A model generated the notes under the pieces. The model made no database searches. It saw nothing but the letters and a program-made list of their open reading frames with translations, and had not been told where the DNA came from. From Vitrella brassicaformis (Eukaryota > Sar > Vitrellaceae), in NCBI GenBank assembly GCA_001179505.1, contig CDMY01000539.1, positions 1-55,525 on the forward strand: 55,525 bases of DNA, written 5' to 3'. Below are positions 46,477 to 55,525 of this stretch, piece after piece; positions within the stretch are counted from its first letter, which is position 1; each line of letters starts with the position of its first letter. The position numbers and the translations under genes were made by a program.

Positions 46477-48340
46477 ATGGCATCGTCGAGCTCTTCCGGG
46501 CAAATGACTCATCCACAGGTGAGAGCAGAACAGCACACGACCACACAGCACAGACGCGCACGGCTGATCTGTCCCGCAGGCGGCTGTCGGTGCATCGCCG
46601 TGTCGGTATCGTGTGGGCAGCCGCGTGCTGATGGTGTCGGAGCGGAGAAGGGACGACAAGTTCCAGTGGGTGGAGGCCGAGGTGTCCAAGCTGGAGCCGA
46701 CTGCGGGCGGGACGAGGGTGTGCATCCGGGAGGTGGGTGGGATGGATGAGGAGTTTGAGCCGGTCGTGATGCCCCACACGACGGCAGCATTCCAACGACT
46801 CCCTGACATATACGCGGTTGGCGCACACACAGGACAGGCACGGAGAGAGGCGGTAGAATGGGAGCTGTGTGGCATCAAGGTGCACACACATCCTTGTGTG
46901 CGTGAGACTGTGTGTGTTATCAGGGAGGCGATGGGTTCCATTACTTCGACCACGTTCCCCCGACGCATCACCACGTCCCTGGGCAGAGCGTGGATGAGGT
47001 AGGCCTATCATGCAGAGAAGCGGAAGTGACATCTGACAGATAATGTGCCATTTTTTCCCTGTGTGTTCAGCTTGATGCGGAGCGTTTCTGTGTGGACCTG
47101 AGCATCAAGCAGCGCGATGCCGAGGACCCGATGTCCTTCCTGCTCCTGCCGCCCTCCTTTATGCCCCCCCTCCCCACCGACATCATCGCCACCACACTCC
47201 TCCCCCTGTGTGGCGGGCGGGAGACCCTCGCACTCAAGCTCAAGAGCACCCTCTGCTGCACATCCACTGGAGTCGGCGACAACATCGGCTCCGCTGCGGT
47301 GTCGGCCATCGACAGCATCATCGAGAAGAACGGCCTCACGGGAGCCATCGGCTACGCCCCGCTGCGTCGGCACCTTCCGCCCCAGTTGGGGCAGTCGATG
47401 GATGTGTGTCGGCCATTCCAATTGATCCGCTTGCACTACCTGATGGTGACGGGGGGCGACTGGCAGGGCAGCGTGCCGGTGCTGCGATTCGCCAAGAGCT
47501 GTGGACGAGTGCAGCAGCTGCCCATCGAGCTGACGGGTGACGACCTGCGGCACGTGGGCAGCAAGGCCGTCATCGACAGCCGGCCGCCCAGCATGAGGCA
47601 ATACGCCCTCTACAGCAACCGACTGGGCAATTGGATGCACGACATGCTGCTGACGCGCACAGCTGACAGGACGGACAGGGTGGACGGGCGTGAGGTGACG
47701 GTGCACACACGGCAGACGGTGCCGGCCGAGTATGCGGATCGATTCGATCCAGACGATCCCCCGTGCCGAGGTGAGAGATGGGAGGGCAAACCACCACAGG
47801 AGAGCCAACTTGGCATGGATGGTGTCTGCCGCTGTGTGTCTGTGTGTCTGCAGACGGTGGTTTCGAGTATGGAAGCTTTAGAGGACGGATCATCAACAGG
47901 TATGCAGCGACTGACATGAGAGAACACACCACAGCAATGTGTCGTGTTCGTTGCCTTTTCGCTTCCTGCTATTTCAGTTTGGCATTGTCGTCGTCGTCGT
48001 CGTGTTATGTGTCGGGTCAGTCCTACAGTCCGCCCTCTGCTGGGTGTGACAGCATCGGTGCCCTGATGGCCCAGGAGCCGCCCCTGTGGGACGGCTGCCG
48101 CACCATCGACTACAACGCGCCTCATCGCGATTCGTCATACTGTGTGGCGACAGGGAGGGTGACGACTTCGCGGCATACATCCAGATGCACAAGTGGCCTA
48201 GTGAGTGGGCACACATCTCCCTCTACACCAGCGAGGAGCGCCGGCAGGGCGACAGGGGCCCTGCTGCCAGCCCCCGGACAGTCGACATCGCCCACAACAA
48301 GATGGACCGCCCCTCCCTGGCGCTGCTGCCGGCCATCTGA
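46477..48340 (+). CDS. Family copy E (Tudor-knot-like plus F-box-like)
   Basis: Six exons. Exon 1 is MASSSSSGQMTHPQ. Exon 2 (46,580 to about 46,815) resembles a chromo-barrel/Tudor-knot fold: CRYRVGSRVLMVSE, then QWVEAEVSKLEP, GTRVCIREVGGMDEEFEPVV. Exon 3 is short (GGDGFHYFDHVPP). Exon 4 (from 47,071) has an F-box-like LPTDIIATTLLPLC, a helical AIDSIIEKNGL segment, RLHYLMVTGGDW and AKSCGRVQQLPIELTGDDL. Exons 5-6 have PPLWDGCRTIDY and the C-terminal domain. Near 48,112-48,125 the frame shifts by one: homology continues to the TGA at 48,338 in another frame (RFVILCGDREGDDFAAY). The role is unknown. A Tudor-knot reader with an F-box would suggest a chromatin-linked ubiquitin ligase adaptor, but that rests on weak resemblance. 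Confidence 0.6.
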
Positions 48341-48790
48341 CGGAGGTCGGATGACACGACGGGGGAGGAGGGTATCGGTGCAATCTTGGTGTATGTCTGC
48401 TCTCCCCTCCCTCTCCTTGTTTTCTGTGCGTCAGGCACCACACCATCTGTCTGTGCTGAGAGGCGTCGCGAGCCGGCTGTTCGACGTGGGGGCGGTCGCT
48501 GTCTGTCGACCGACTGGAAGGGTAGTGGGGGTGGCGAGCTGAGTTGGCGATGGGTTGACAGATGGATCAGTACAGACTTTGATGGATGGATTGATAGCTG
48601 ATGCGTGTGTGCTGTTTTTCAATTCTCAACTGACCCTTACAGTTTTACCGCAGGGATGGTTCACGCCAATGGCAGTCCACCCGCTGTCCATCCACTGGCA
48701 GCCAACCAATAATATGCACACCACATCGCACCACCGCACGCAGCTGCGTCCGTCGCTCGCCCCCCTCCCACTCACTGGTCTGTCACTCAT
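48341..48790. other. Spacer between convergent genes, 3' flank of copy E
   Basis: The first 150 bases resemble the flank of copy B (24,390-24,500 in reverse). No exon is supported in the rest. Confidence 0.55.
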
Positions 48791-51700
48791 TTATTTCGTC
48801 ACGGAGAGCACCACCGAGCAAGCGCTCTGCGGCCGGAGGGTCACGTGCAGCGGCAGGGCGTAAGACGGCGGAGGCGACGTCGCCTTGAGCAGATCCCCTA
48901 CCGGCGAGAAGGCCGGAAAGGGCCGGACATCCTGATTGATGACACACACCACCGACAGACAACCATTCCTTGCTCATGTCTGTCTGTCTGTCTATCGTGG
49001 TGTCTTCGCCCTCCTCGCTCACTCACGCACTTTGAACATTTCGCAGGTTGCGTTGACGGGGCACCTGTCCCACAGGTGCCACAGCTCCTGGCTCCTCTTC
49101 TCGCCCTCGCCACCAGCACCAGGCCCACCCCCACTGCCCTTCGCCCCCACAAGCTCCTCCTCATTCATATGCCGTCCAGTGGTGGCCTCAACGGCATTGC
49201 GCCCCAGCACCCACCACGGCCTGGGAAAGCTCACCCACCGCTCCCCCAGACGCACGTCGCAGCGGCCGGCGGGGAAGGAGCGCACCTGATCGATCTTGGC
49301 CGTGAATGTCTCCTTGAGCACCCAGCCACCTGCCGGGATGATGGCGAGAGACGCCTGGATGGGGTCCTTGGCGTGTGTCTTGGCGTAGGTGAGGGAGAGG
49401 GTGAGGGTGCGGGGGATGGAGGGGGAGATGAAGGCCACCCCGTACAGCCCTCTATCTGCGTCGACGCCGTGTGGGAGGGGGAGTATGTGTGTCTTGATGG
49501 GGGGCAGGTGGCCGATCATCGAGTGCAGGGCGTCCTGAGCCATGGTCGACTCGCACTGCCTGTCCACACAGACAGAGAACACAGACAACAGAATGTGTGT
49601 GTGTGTGTGTGTGGATGGATGGATGGGCTTGCAGGGTCCATTTGTGTGTACTTGTTGACGAGGCCGTAGCACTGTCTGCCGAAGCTGTTGAGCGTCCAGT
49701 AGCCCACAGGCGTCACGCCATAACTCAGCATGGACACTAAGTACCTGACCACAGGACACACACACACACAGCAGCCAGCAAAACGAATGAGACACATGTC
49801 TCACTGCAGACAGAAAGGCGCTTTCTGTCGTGCGTACGTCATGAGCCTGACGCCGTACTCGGCGTGCAGTGTGGAGACGTCCTTGCTGGCGTACTCGAGG
49901 CTGTATTTGCCCTTGTAGCAGCTGTCAGGCACCTCCGGGTACTGAACAAACAAACGAAGCAAGGAAGGAACGATCTGTCACCGTGCAGGCAGGCAGGCGT
50001 CTCATTCCTCCAGCAGTAAACCCGACCTTCTTGCCGGCGATGATATTTGTCTTGACCCCCCACTCTGTCGCCACAATCCCCATCGGCTGCTTCACCTCAC
50101 TGTCCCCCCACCTGCAGCGCACACAAGAGGCGTCCACACGGCCCGGCATGGCGTGTAGCGACGACTGCTGGTCGGCGTACTTGGTGTGGATGAGGTATTC
50201 TATGGCTTTGGGCAGGAACGACGCCACTGCTGCCTGGTACCAGGGACCAAATTGAGGGCAGAATGAATCCTCCCTGCACCATCCATCCACAAGGACATTG
50301 CCATTTTGCCATGGTGCCATGGTGCCATGGTGGGAAGAGTACCAGAAGTGGAAGCTCCAGTGGTCCAGAGCCTGAAGCGGATGGATTGACGGGACACGAT
50401 CGTGCTGCTAGTCAGTCATCGAAATCGGTCGGTCTTTTCACTCACCGCGAGCGCTTCGGCGTCCTGGACTGTCCAATAGAGGTACCGCAGACACGTGCAC
50501 AGACCCACACACGATGGACCCAACAGACCTGCATTCCCATTCATTCATCTCTTTACCTCTTTCTCTCTCTCTCTCTGTGCGTGTGAGTCTATGTGCCGAC
50601 CAGTGGTGATGTTGAGTGTGTCGAGGCTCGATCTGAGTGTTTTGAGCAGGTCGGGATAAGAGGTGTCGCGGATCTTCGGGCCCACATCTGATGAATGGAT
50701 GAATGGATGGATGGATGAATGGATGGACGCAAGAACACACAACGCCAGGATGGCTGATTTGGCTCTTTTTGCGTACATGATCCGTGTTGTTCTCCGAAGT
50801 CCGGCTCGTTAATCAGCTCCAGATACTCCGGTGCACGACCTAGCGACTGGCGCCAGAGCACACGCACATACAGAGGCGGGCAAGATGGATCGTGGTGGAT
50901 GGATGGAGGGATGAGTGCCGGTGGTCCATCGTATCACGCACCTTTTGGATGTACTGGAGGGTGCAGGCCGTCACCTTGCTAAAGTCGTCAAACCGATCGG
51001 GACTGCACCTCAGACACACACACACATCGATCGATCCTCCTCATTGGGCTCTCTGTGTGTATGTGCCATGGAAGTGTGTGACTTTACGTGAGGTTCCACT
51101 TGATGGATGCCGGAGGGATCATGGAGACTTGACCAACCACCTTCAGCCCACCCTGCCACGCACTCGTCAACGCCGTGAAGGCAGCCTACGCACACAAAAG
51201 GAGAGAGAAGCGGAGCGGATGCCTTCAATCTTTCCTTGCGTTCGCCTTTCTGACCTTTTTGCCTTTCCATCTTTCCAGCCGGTTCCTCACCCACTTGCAG
51301 ACGGCGTCATAGGATGCGTCGATTGGGATGGGGTAGCTCTTGCTCTCATAGGGGCTCGGAGCCACCACTATCCTCGTGTACCTGCACACGCGCACAGACA
51401 CAGACAGGCCACCACCGATGGGCCATGATGGCTTGCCACGGACGACACTTCTATACTTGAAGGTCGAGCTGAAGTTCTTCTGCACTGCCGCCATGGCCTG
51501 CGCGGCGCTGCAGCCTTTCGGCAACGCCTCCGTCGAAAGGAACCCCCCAAACTCCATCTCCTTGAGCCCTTCCAAGTGGCTCATGTCCATCACCGCAGCC
51601 ACGGGCACCTGCCACGGCGACGCGTAGAAGGTCACCGCATTGCACACGCCTATGCTGCTCTCAGGGGCCGATGCGCCGGCAGGGCCGACGGAGAGATAGC

Positions 51701-52040
51701 AGAAGCCCTCGATGAGGTACGGCAGCGCCAGCCAGACGGCCCACCACCCTCCTCCCGCAAGGCAGACGAACACACACAGCTTCCAGAGGAGCAAGAGTCG
51801 GGTGCAGGGGTGGTGACGACGCTCGGAGACCGCCCTGTGTGTTGAGATGAGGGTAGTCTTGTCATCTGCTGCCGATGTGGATCTGTCGGCTGCTGCGGTG
51901 ATCTCGAAAGCAGCTGCCAGTGGCTTCGGCCAGGGCCGCTCGCCCCGGGCACTGTCGGTCCGCTCTGTGGCTGCGCTACTGGCCGTCGTGGTCACTCGGT
52001 GGTAGGACGCCGATGCGGCGGATGTGTCAGGCTCCATCAT
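48791..52040 (-). CDS. Membrane-anchored glycoside hydrolase, clan GH-A-like
   Basis: About twelve exons encode some 830 residues. A long Ser/Thr/Ala-rich N-terminus is followed by a hydrophobic segment (LLLLWKLCVFVCLAGGGWWA with further hydrophobic residues) and no cleavage site, so a type II membrane anchor is likely. The catalytic barrel has YLELINEPDFG, with the Asn-Glu-Pro acid/base motif of clan GH-A, and later GIVATEWGVKT, where Glu is a good nucleophile candidate. Between them are DHWSFHFWYSS and Cys-containing loops. The C-terminus (LPLHVTLRPQSACSVVLSVT, then TAA) resembles the beta-sandwich of GH30/GH39/GH79-type enzymes. Substrate and exact family cannot be set by eye; a glucuronidase, xylosidase or glucosylceramidase-like activity are options. 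The splice at about 51,400-51,460 is unclear. The start is 137 bases from the divergent Rrp40 gene. Confidence 0.65.
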
Positions 52041-52176
52041 CTAACACAAGCCAAAATCAGGGCTATGGCGAGGAAAGGAAACCCGCGCCAAAGCGATCGG
52101 GAGATCTGCCATTCTGTTTGCTGCCTCGGGCATCTTTCGCATCTGTATCATCCCCTGTGGCGTATACGCTGCCTTG
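52041..52176. promoter_or_regulatory. Divergent promoter, glycoside hydrolase / Rrp40
   Basis: 136 bases between the two start codons. I do not see a full GCGAGCT motif here, only GCGAGGAAAGG at 52,069-52,079. Confidence 0.4.
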
Positions 52177-53161
52177 ATGGATCCCTTGACGGTGATCCTT
52201 CCCGGAGATGCGCGAGATGCCGTCGATGGCAGGAGAGATGAGTCTGGTGATGAGGGCATTCTTGGCGTGCCGATGGAGCTGCCCTTCCACCCAAGACGGA
52301 CAGCTCTCCAGGCATACAGAAGGAAGGTGTGCAGCTACTGGCCATGGGAGAGAAGAAAGCTGTATTCTCTGCCATCTGTCTGTCGGTGTGTGCATCTGTC
52401 TGTGCTCAGTACATCCCCAAGCCTGACGATTTGGTGATTGGGATCATCAAGCAGAAGACCGGAGAGCAGTACAAAGTCAGCAACACACTCGCACACACAC
52501 ACATGATCTCACGCACACCCCAAATCCTCTCCGTGTGCTTCTCAGGTGGACATCAGGGCGCCGTTCGAGGCCACTCTCGACTCGACGGCCTTCGAGCGTG
52601 CGACCAAGCGGCACAAGCCCAACCTGCAGGTGGGCCACGTGGTCTACGCCTTTGTGCAGTCGGCGCACAAGGACTACGAGACGACTTTGGTGTGCACATC
52701 GGTGGACGTCCACAAGGACTGGACCAGCGGGGAGGGATACCTGGGGCAGCTGCAGGGCGGATACTGCCTCGACCTCGATTTCATCGCCCACGCCGACTGG
52801 TCAGTCAGTAGTCGTGACTGATTTGTATACCTTCGCAATGCGTGTGTATGTGTGTGTCCGTCTGCGTATTCGTGCAGTTTGTTGGGCGACGAGTGTTTTG
52901 TGTTGGAGCAGCTGGGTGCGGTGGTCAAGTATGAGGTCGCCGTGGGCCGCAACGGCCGCATCTGGGTCAAGACGGAGAGGCCCAAGGAGACCCTTCTTGT
53001 CCTTAGTGCCATCAAGACGGCGTTGACCAAGGCACTCACGCTCGAGCAGGTGACCACGATGCTTCTGTGCCATTCATCCATTGGTCTGCCTGCTTTGTCC
53101 TTATGTGTCTGGAGTGCAGACGCAGGCGGCCATCAACATCTTCGTAGAGCGGCTGACCTGA
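52177..53161 (+). CDS. RRP40: Exosome complex cap subunit Rrp40 (EXOSC3)
   Basis: About 260 residues. Rrp40 is an S1/KH-domain RNA-binding cap of the RNA exosome, acting in nuclear and cytosolic 3'-5' RNA decay. The match is close in the S1 part (YIPKPDDLVIGIIKQKTGEQ, YKVDIRAPFEATL, AFERATKRHKPNLQVGHVVY) and the KH part (EVAVGRNGRIWVKT), ending TQAAINIFVERLT with TGA at 53,159. Introns fall at YK|VD (52,473), DC|LL (52,809) and EQ|TQ (53,050). The N-terminus is less clear: MDPLTVILPGD fits the family start in one frame, while KTDSSPGIQKEGVQLLAMGE, which also fits (GPG.R..GD-type), is in another, so an intron or an indel lies near 52,240-52,300. Confidence 0.85.
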
Positions 53162-53937
53162 TGAGGAATGTGTGGATAGGTATGTGGCGGTATTGGCAAT
53201 GGGACTGAGTGAGGGTGTCGATCTGTGAATGAACGCATTTGGTTGAGCTTCACGGCTGCTTACGACAAGGAGTCTTGGCTACGCTCACAATATATCGACC
53301 TTACACACACTGCTACACACGTTCGCACGCCCATTCACCCCCCACCCTCTCCCCCAACCCCCCGCCACGCACTCATCGTCCATCCATGAGCATGCCTGCT
53401 GGTAGGTAGGAGGTGCCATCGCTCCCGGACCTTCAACGCAGGGCTGACGATAGCATTCCAACCAGCACGACAGTGCCTCACTCGCCGTTGTGTATGTATC
53501 ACAGACACCGCCATCCGTGGGTCATTCTTGAAGGCCTCACGCGCCTCTCGTGCACCCCAGGTTGCCGTCGCCATGAATACGACGGTCCCCTCAGGTGTAC
53601 GAGAAGGGTGTGAGGCCTCCAGGAATGATCGCTTCATCGAAATCGGGCAAGCAGAAACCAACCAGACGACAACACCAGCCCCGCCTCTCTTGTCTGCAGC
53701 CATCACGACACGGCTACCCTCCTGTACAGACTCATGAATGGATCGACGATACGTATGTGCGTGTGTGTGTGTGTATGTATACTATGGCACAAGAGCAAGA
53801 CAAGCCAACCACACCGCCCCATCCCCTCCTCTCTAGCCAGATAGCCAGCTACGCCCGCATTCCTCCGGCTCTCGCATCTATCAGTCATCTAAGTGCCGCC
53901 GCCCGTCCTTTTCTACACGGCGTGTGTGTGTGTGTCG
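53162..53937. other. Intergenic region between convergent genes
   Basis: No gene that I can support. Open frames here have low-complexity or unremarkable sequence without splice context. A (GT)n run lies at 53,758-53,780. Confidence 0.5.
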
Positions 53938-55305
53938 TCATTTGCCCTCGCGGAAGAAGTCGTCGGCCGAGGGCGGCGGGCCGTCGGGGCGGGCGGCACC
54001 GCCTCCCGAGGGAGATGACGGGGGCGACCTAGAATATGGACCGCCTGACAAAGCCACAGGACAGGCAAAGGTGCGGGCTGGTCGGGGGAGGGATGTGGGG
54101 AGGGCTGTGGGTGAGGTATAGGTGGTGTACCTATGTTCATGTTGTATGGTTCCTCGAGCAGCTGTGTGATGGCCGCCGGGTTGGTGAACACCTGCCACCC
54201 GTACAGCGCCGGCAAAATGGACTGCATCAGGATCACACACACACACACACACAGAGAGATGGACACGGACATGGACGAAGGTGTGCGTGTGTGTTGAATG
54301 GGTGTACCTCTAGCAGCGTCTGGAGTGCTTTGAAGTCGCCTAAGGTGCCCGTCACCTGCACCTCCTCATTGCTCTTGCGATCCTGACACACACACAGCAC
54401 ATGCAGGTAGGGATCCTCCGAGTGTGCCCGTCCGTGCGTGTGTGCGCCGGCAGGTCGTGTTTGTTACCTTCATGACGAAGGCCACCCTCTCGGGATCGGA
54501 GGCATCGTTTCCCACACTCAGTATGGTCTGCAGACACGCACAAACACAGGCAGACTCCATGCGATGTGGTGGGCTGGATGTGGTGTGGCGAAGATGTACC
54601 TTCTCCGATGTGATCTGCACCGACACCTCCGCGAGATTCGTGGCCGATATCAACGAACTGAAGACCAGACAACACACACACGTTTGGATGGTTCCCTCAG
54701 TGTGCCTTTGTATGGGTCGGCCACCGACCCACCCTAGATGCTGCGGTTTGAGCAGCATCATCTGCTTCCTCTCCTTGTCGTACTTGGACATCCTGCACAC
54801 AACACGCGCACCAGCACACAGTCTATCCATCGCCCCCGCCCCCTCCCTCTCCCTCTCCCTCCCTCCCTCTCAGCAAGTGCGTGCATCTCCCAGACCTGGC
54901 CTTGACGTCCAGTTTGGGCATGAATATGGCCCTGACAGATCCGTCATTGGCCACCTTGAACTTGCGCAGCTCCCGGTCCCACTTGTACAACGCCGGCACG
55001 GGGCTGAACATGGCCATCGCCTCCCGACCCCAGATGGTGAAGCTGCTCGGGAAGATCTGCGACGCACTCATCGCTCCCTGTGGCTGCTGCTGCTGCATGG
55101 GCGGGGCGGGGAAGGGAGGAGGGGACTGGACGGCCGCAGGCGGCTGGTGTGAGGGATCTTCGTCGGTCTGCTGCGTGGCCATGGCTGCTGCCGCACTCGA
55201 GAAGGGCCGGAAGAGCGCTGCGGAGTGCTGGAGTGTACTGCCATGTGAAAGGGGGAGAGCAACGAAGGGACGAGGGATGCGGACGAGACCTCGAAAGAAG
55301 GACAT
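53938..55305 (-). CDS. Whirly-like single-stranded DNA-binding protein
   Basis: Seven exons encode about 288 residues. The N-terminus MSFFRGLVRIPRPFVALPLS with following Ser/Ala/Arg looks like an organelle presequence, then a Gln/Pro-rich linker to about residue 75. The core has the Whirly order: FTIWGREAMAMFSPVPALYK (strand pair), FKVANDGSVRAIFMPKL, YDKERKQMMLLKPQHLGSLI (compare the YDW.RKQ...L...E.GS.I pattern of plant Whirly), then a second sheet and GDFKALQTLLESILPALYGW, matching the helix and P.L.GW of the family. A Gly/Pro-rich tail ends DDFFREGK; acidic-aromatic tails are usual in ssDNA-binding proteins. Plant Whirlies bind ssDNA in plastids and mitochondria and protect genome stability. 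I infer a mitochondrial or plastid role here. Assignment is by motif order, not by search. Confidence 0.65.
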
Positions 55306-55525
55306 GGATGCGGCGCTGCGAGCGAAAGAAACGGCTCAGTTTACGCACAAGTAAGGCGCCCAGGCAAGCTGAGCGCGGTGCACGACCCCCCTAGTGGATG
55401 GGCCGATTTGCGCGTTCGACGGAGAATGCGGATGTGTCCAGAAAACACGTCGATCACACTATCCATGCAATGAATTAAAGAACACATACAATTGCATGCA
55501 TGTCCTTCTCCCTTTTGTAGAGCTG
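55306..55525. promoter_or_regulatory. Upstream region of the Whirly-like gene
   Basis: Near the start, CTGCGAGCGAAAGAAAC at 55,317-55,333 is a looser version of the GCGAGCT...AAA motif. The rest shows no feature before the window ends. Confidence 0.35.

Noticed and set aside
46240-46749. Open frame over the D/E promoter starting MRSLSCGTEREPS
   Set aside because: A similar frame exists on the other arm, but it overlaps the conserved promoter block and runs through the intron of copy E out of frame with the protein.
1-55525. CRISPR array or bacterial operon structure
   Set aside because: No regularly spaced direct repeats; genes have spliceosomal introns and a telomere, so the DNA is eukaryotic nuclear.
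1-55525. tRNA or rRNA genes
   Set aside because: Looked for cloverleaf arms with GGTTCRANNCC-like boxes and for rRNA-like blocks; none recognised by eye.

Overview
This window is a chromosome end from an intron-rich, GC-rich eukaryote. It opens with 138 bases of tandem CCCTAAA, the C-rich strand of a TTTAGGG telomere. The genes have many short GT-AG introns, often ending in CT-rich and (TG)n tracts just before the AG. The content fits a photosynthetic alveolate: a class I (4Fe-4S) fumarase with a mitochondrial-type leader, a flagellar dynein-type thioredoxin, a GPS-domain polycystin-like receptor, a Patched-type RND protein and a Whirly-like ssDNA-binding protein. A chromerid alga such as Vitrella is my best guess. 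That is an inference from style and gene content, not a match I could run.

Layout. 1-1.5 kb: telomere and subtelomere. 1.6-2.4 kb: an unrecognised minus-strand gene. 3.2-5.0 kb: copy A of a repeated gene family, broken. 5.0-7.8 kb: microsatellite-rich intergenic DNA with a fragment of the Patched gene. 7.8-12.5 kb (-): Patched-family protein, divergent from 12.9-14.8 kb (+) acyltransferase 3. 15.3-15.9 kb (+): dynein-type thioredoxin. 16.0-21.2 kb (-): AP-5 beta-like adaptor subunit. 21.7-22.7 kb (-): zinc-ribbon protein with an in-frame TGA, divergent from 22.9-23.5 kb (+) small mitochondrial-type membrane protein. 24.5-29.4 kb: family copies B (-) and C (+) with rearranged promoter pieces. 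29.9-32.8 kb (-): fumarase, divergent from 32.9-42.0 kb (+) a large mosaic polycystin-1-like receptor. 42.3-43.3 kb (-): secreted protein of unknown role. 43.8-48.3 kb: family copies D (-) and E (+), head to head. 48.8-52.0 kb (-): membrane-anchored glycoside hydrolase, divergent from 52.2-53.2 kb (+) the exosome cap subunit Rrp40. 53.9-55.3 kb (-): Whirly-like protein.

The housekeeping genes are unrelated in function and sit as compact, often divergent neighbours. The most novel material is the repeated family (A-E). It joins a Tudor-knot/chromo-barrel-like module or a Gly/Ala-rich helical N-terminus to an F-box-like segment and a C-terminal domain I do not recognise. Two copies lie in an inverted duplication of about 3 kb, and each of the five copies carries at least one apparent frame lesion. 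A second signal is a short recurring motif, GCGAGCT, often followed within a few bases by AAA. It lies upstream of several otherwise unrelated genes and may be a promoter element of this lineage.

Exon boundaries were read by eye from GT-AG sites, frame continuity and comparison between copies. Treat them as models.
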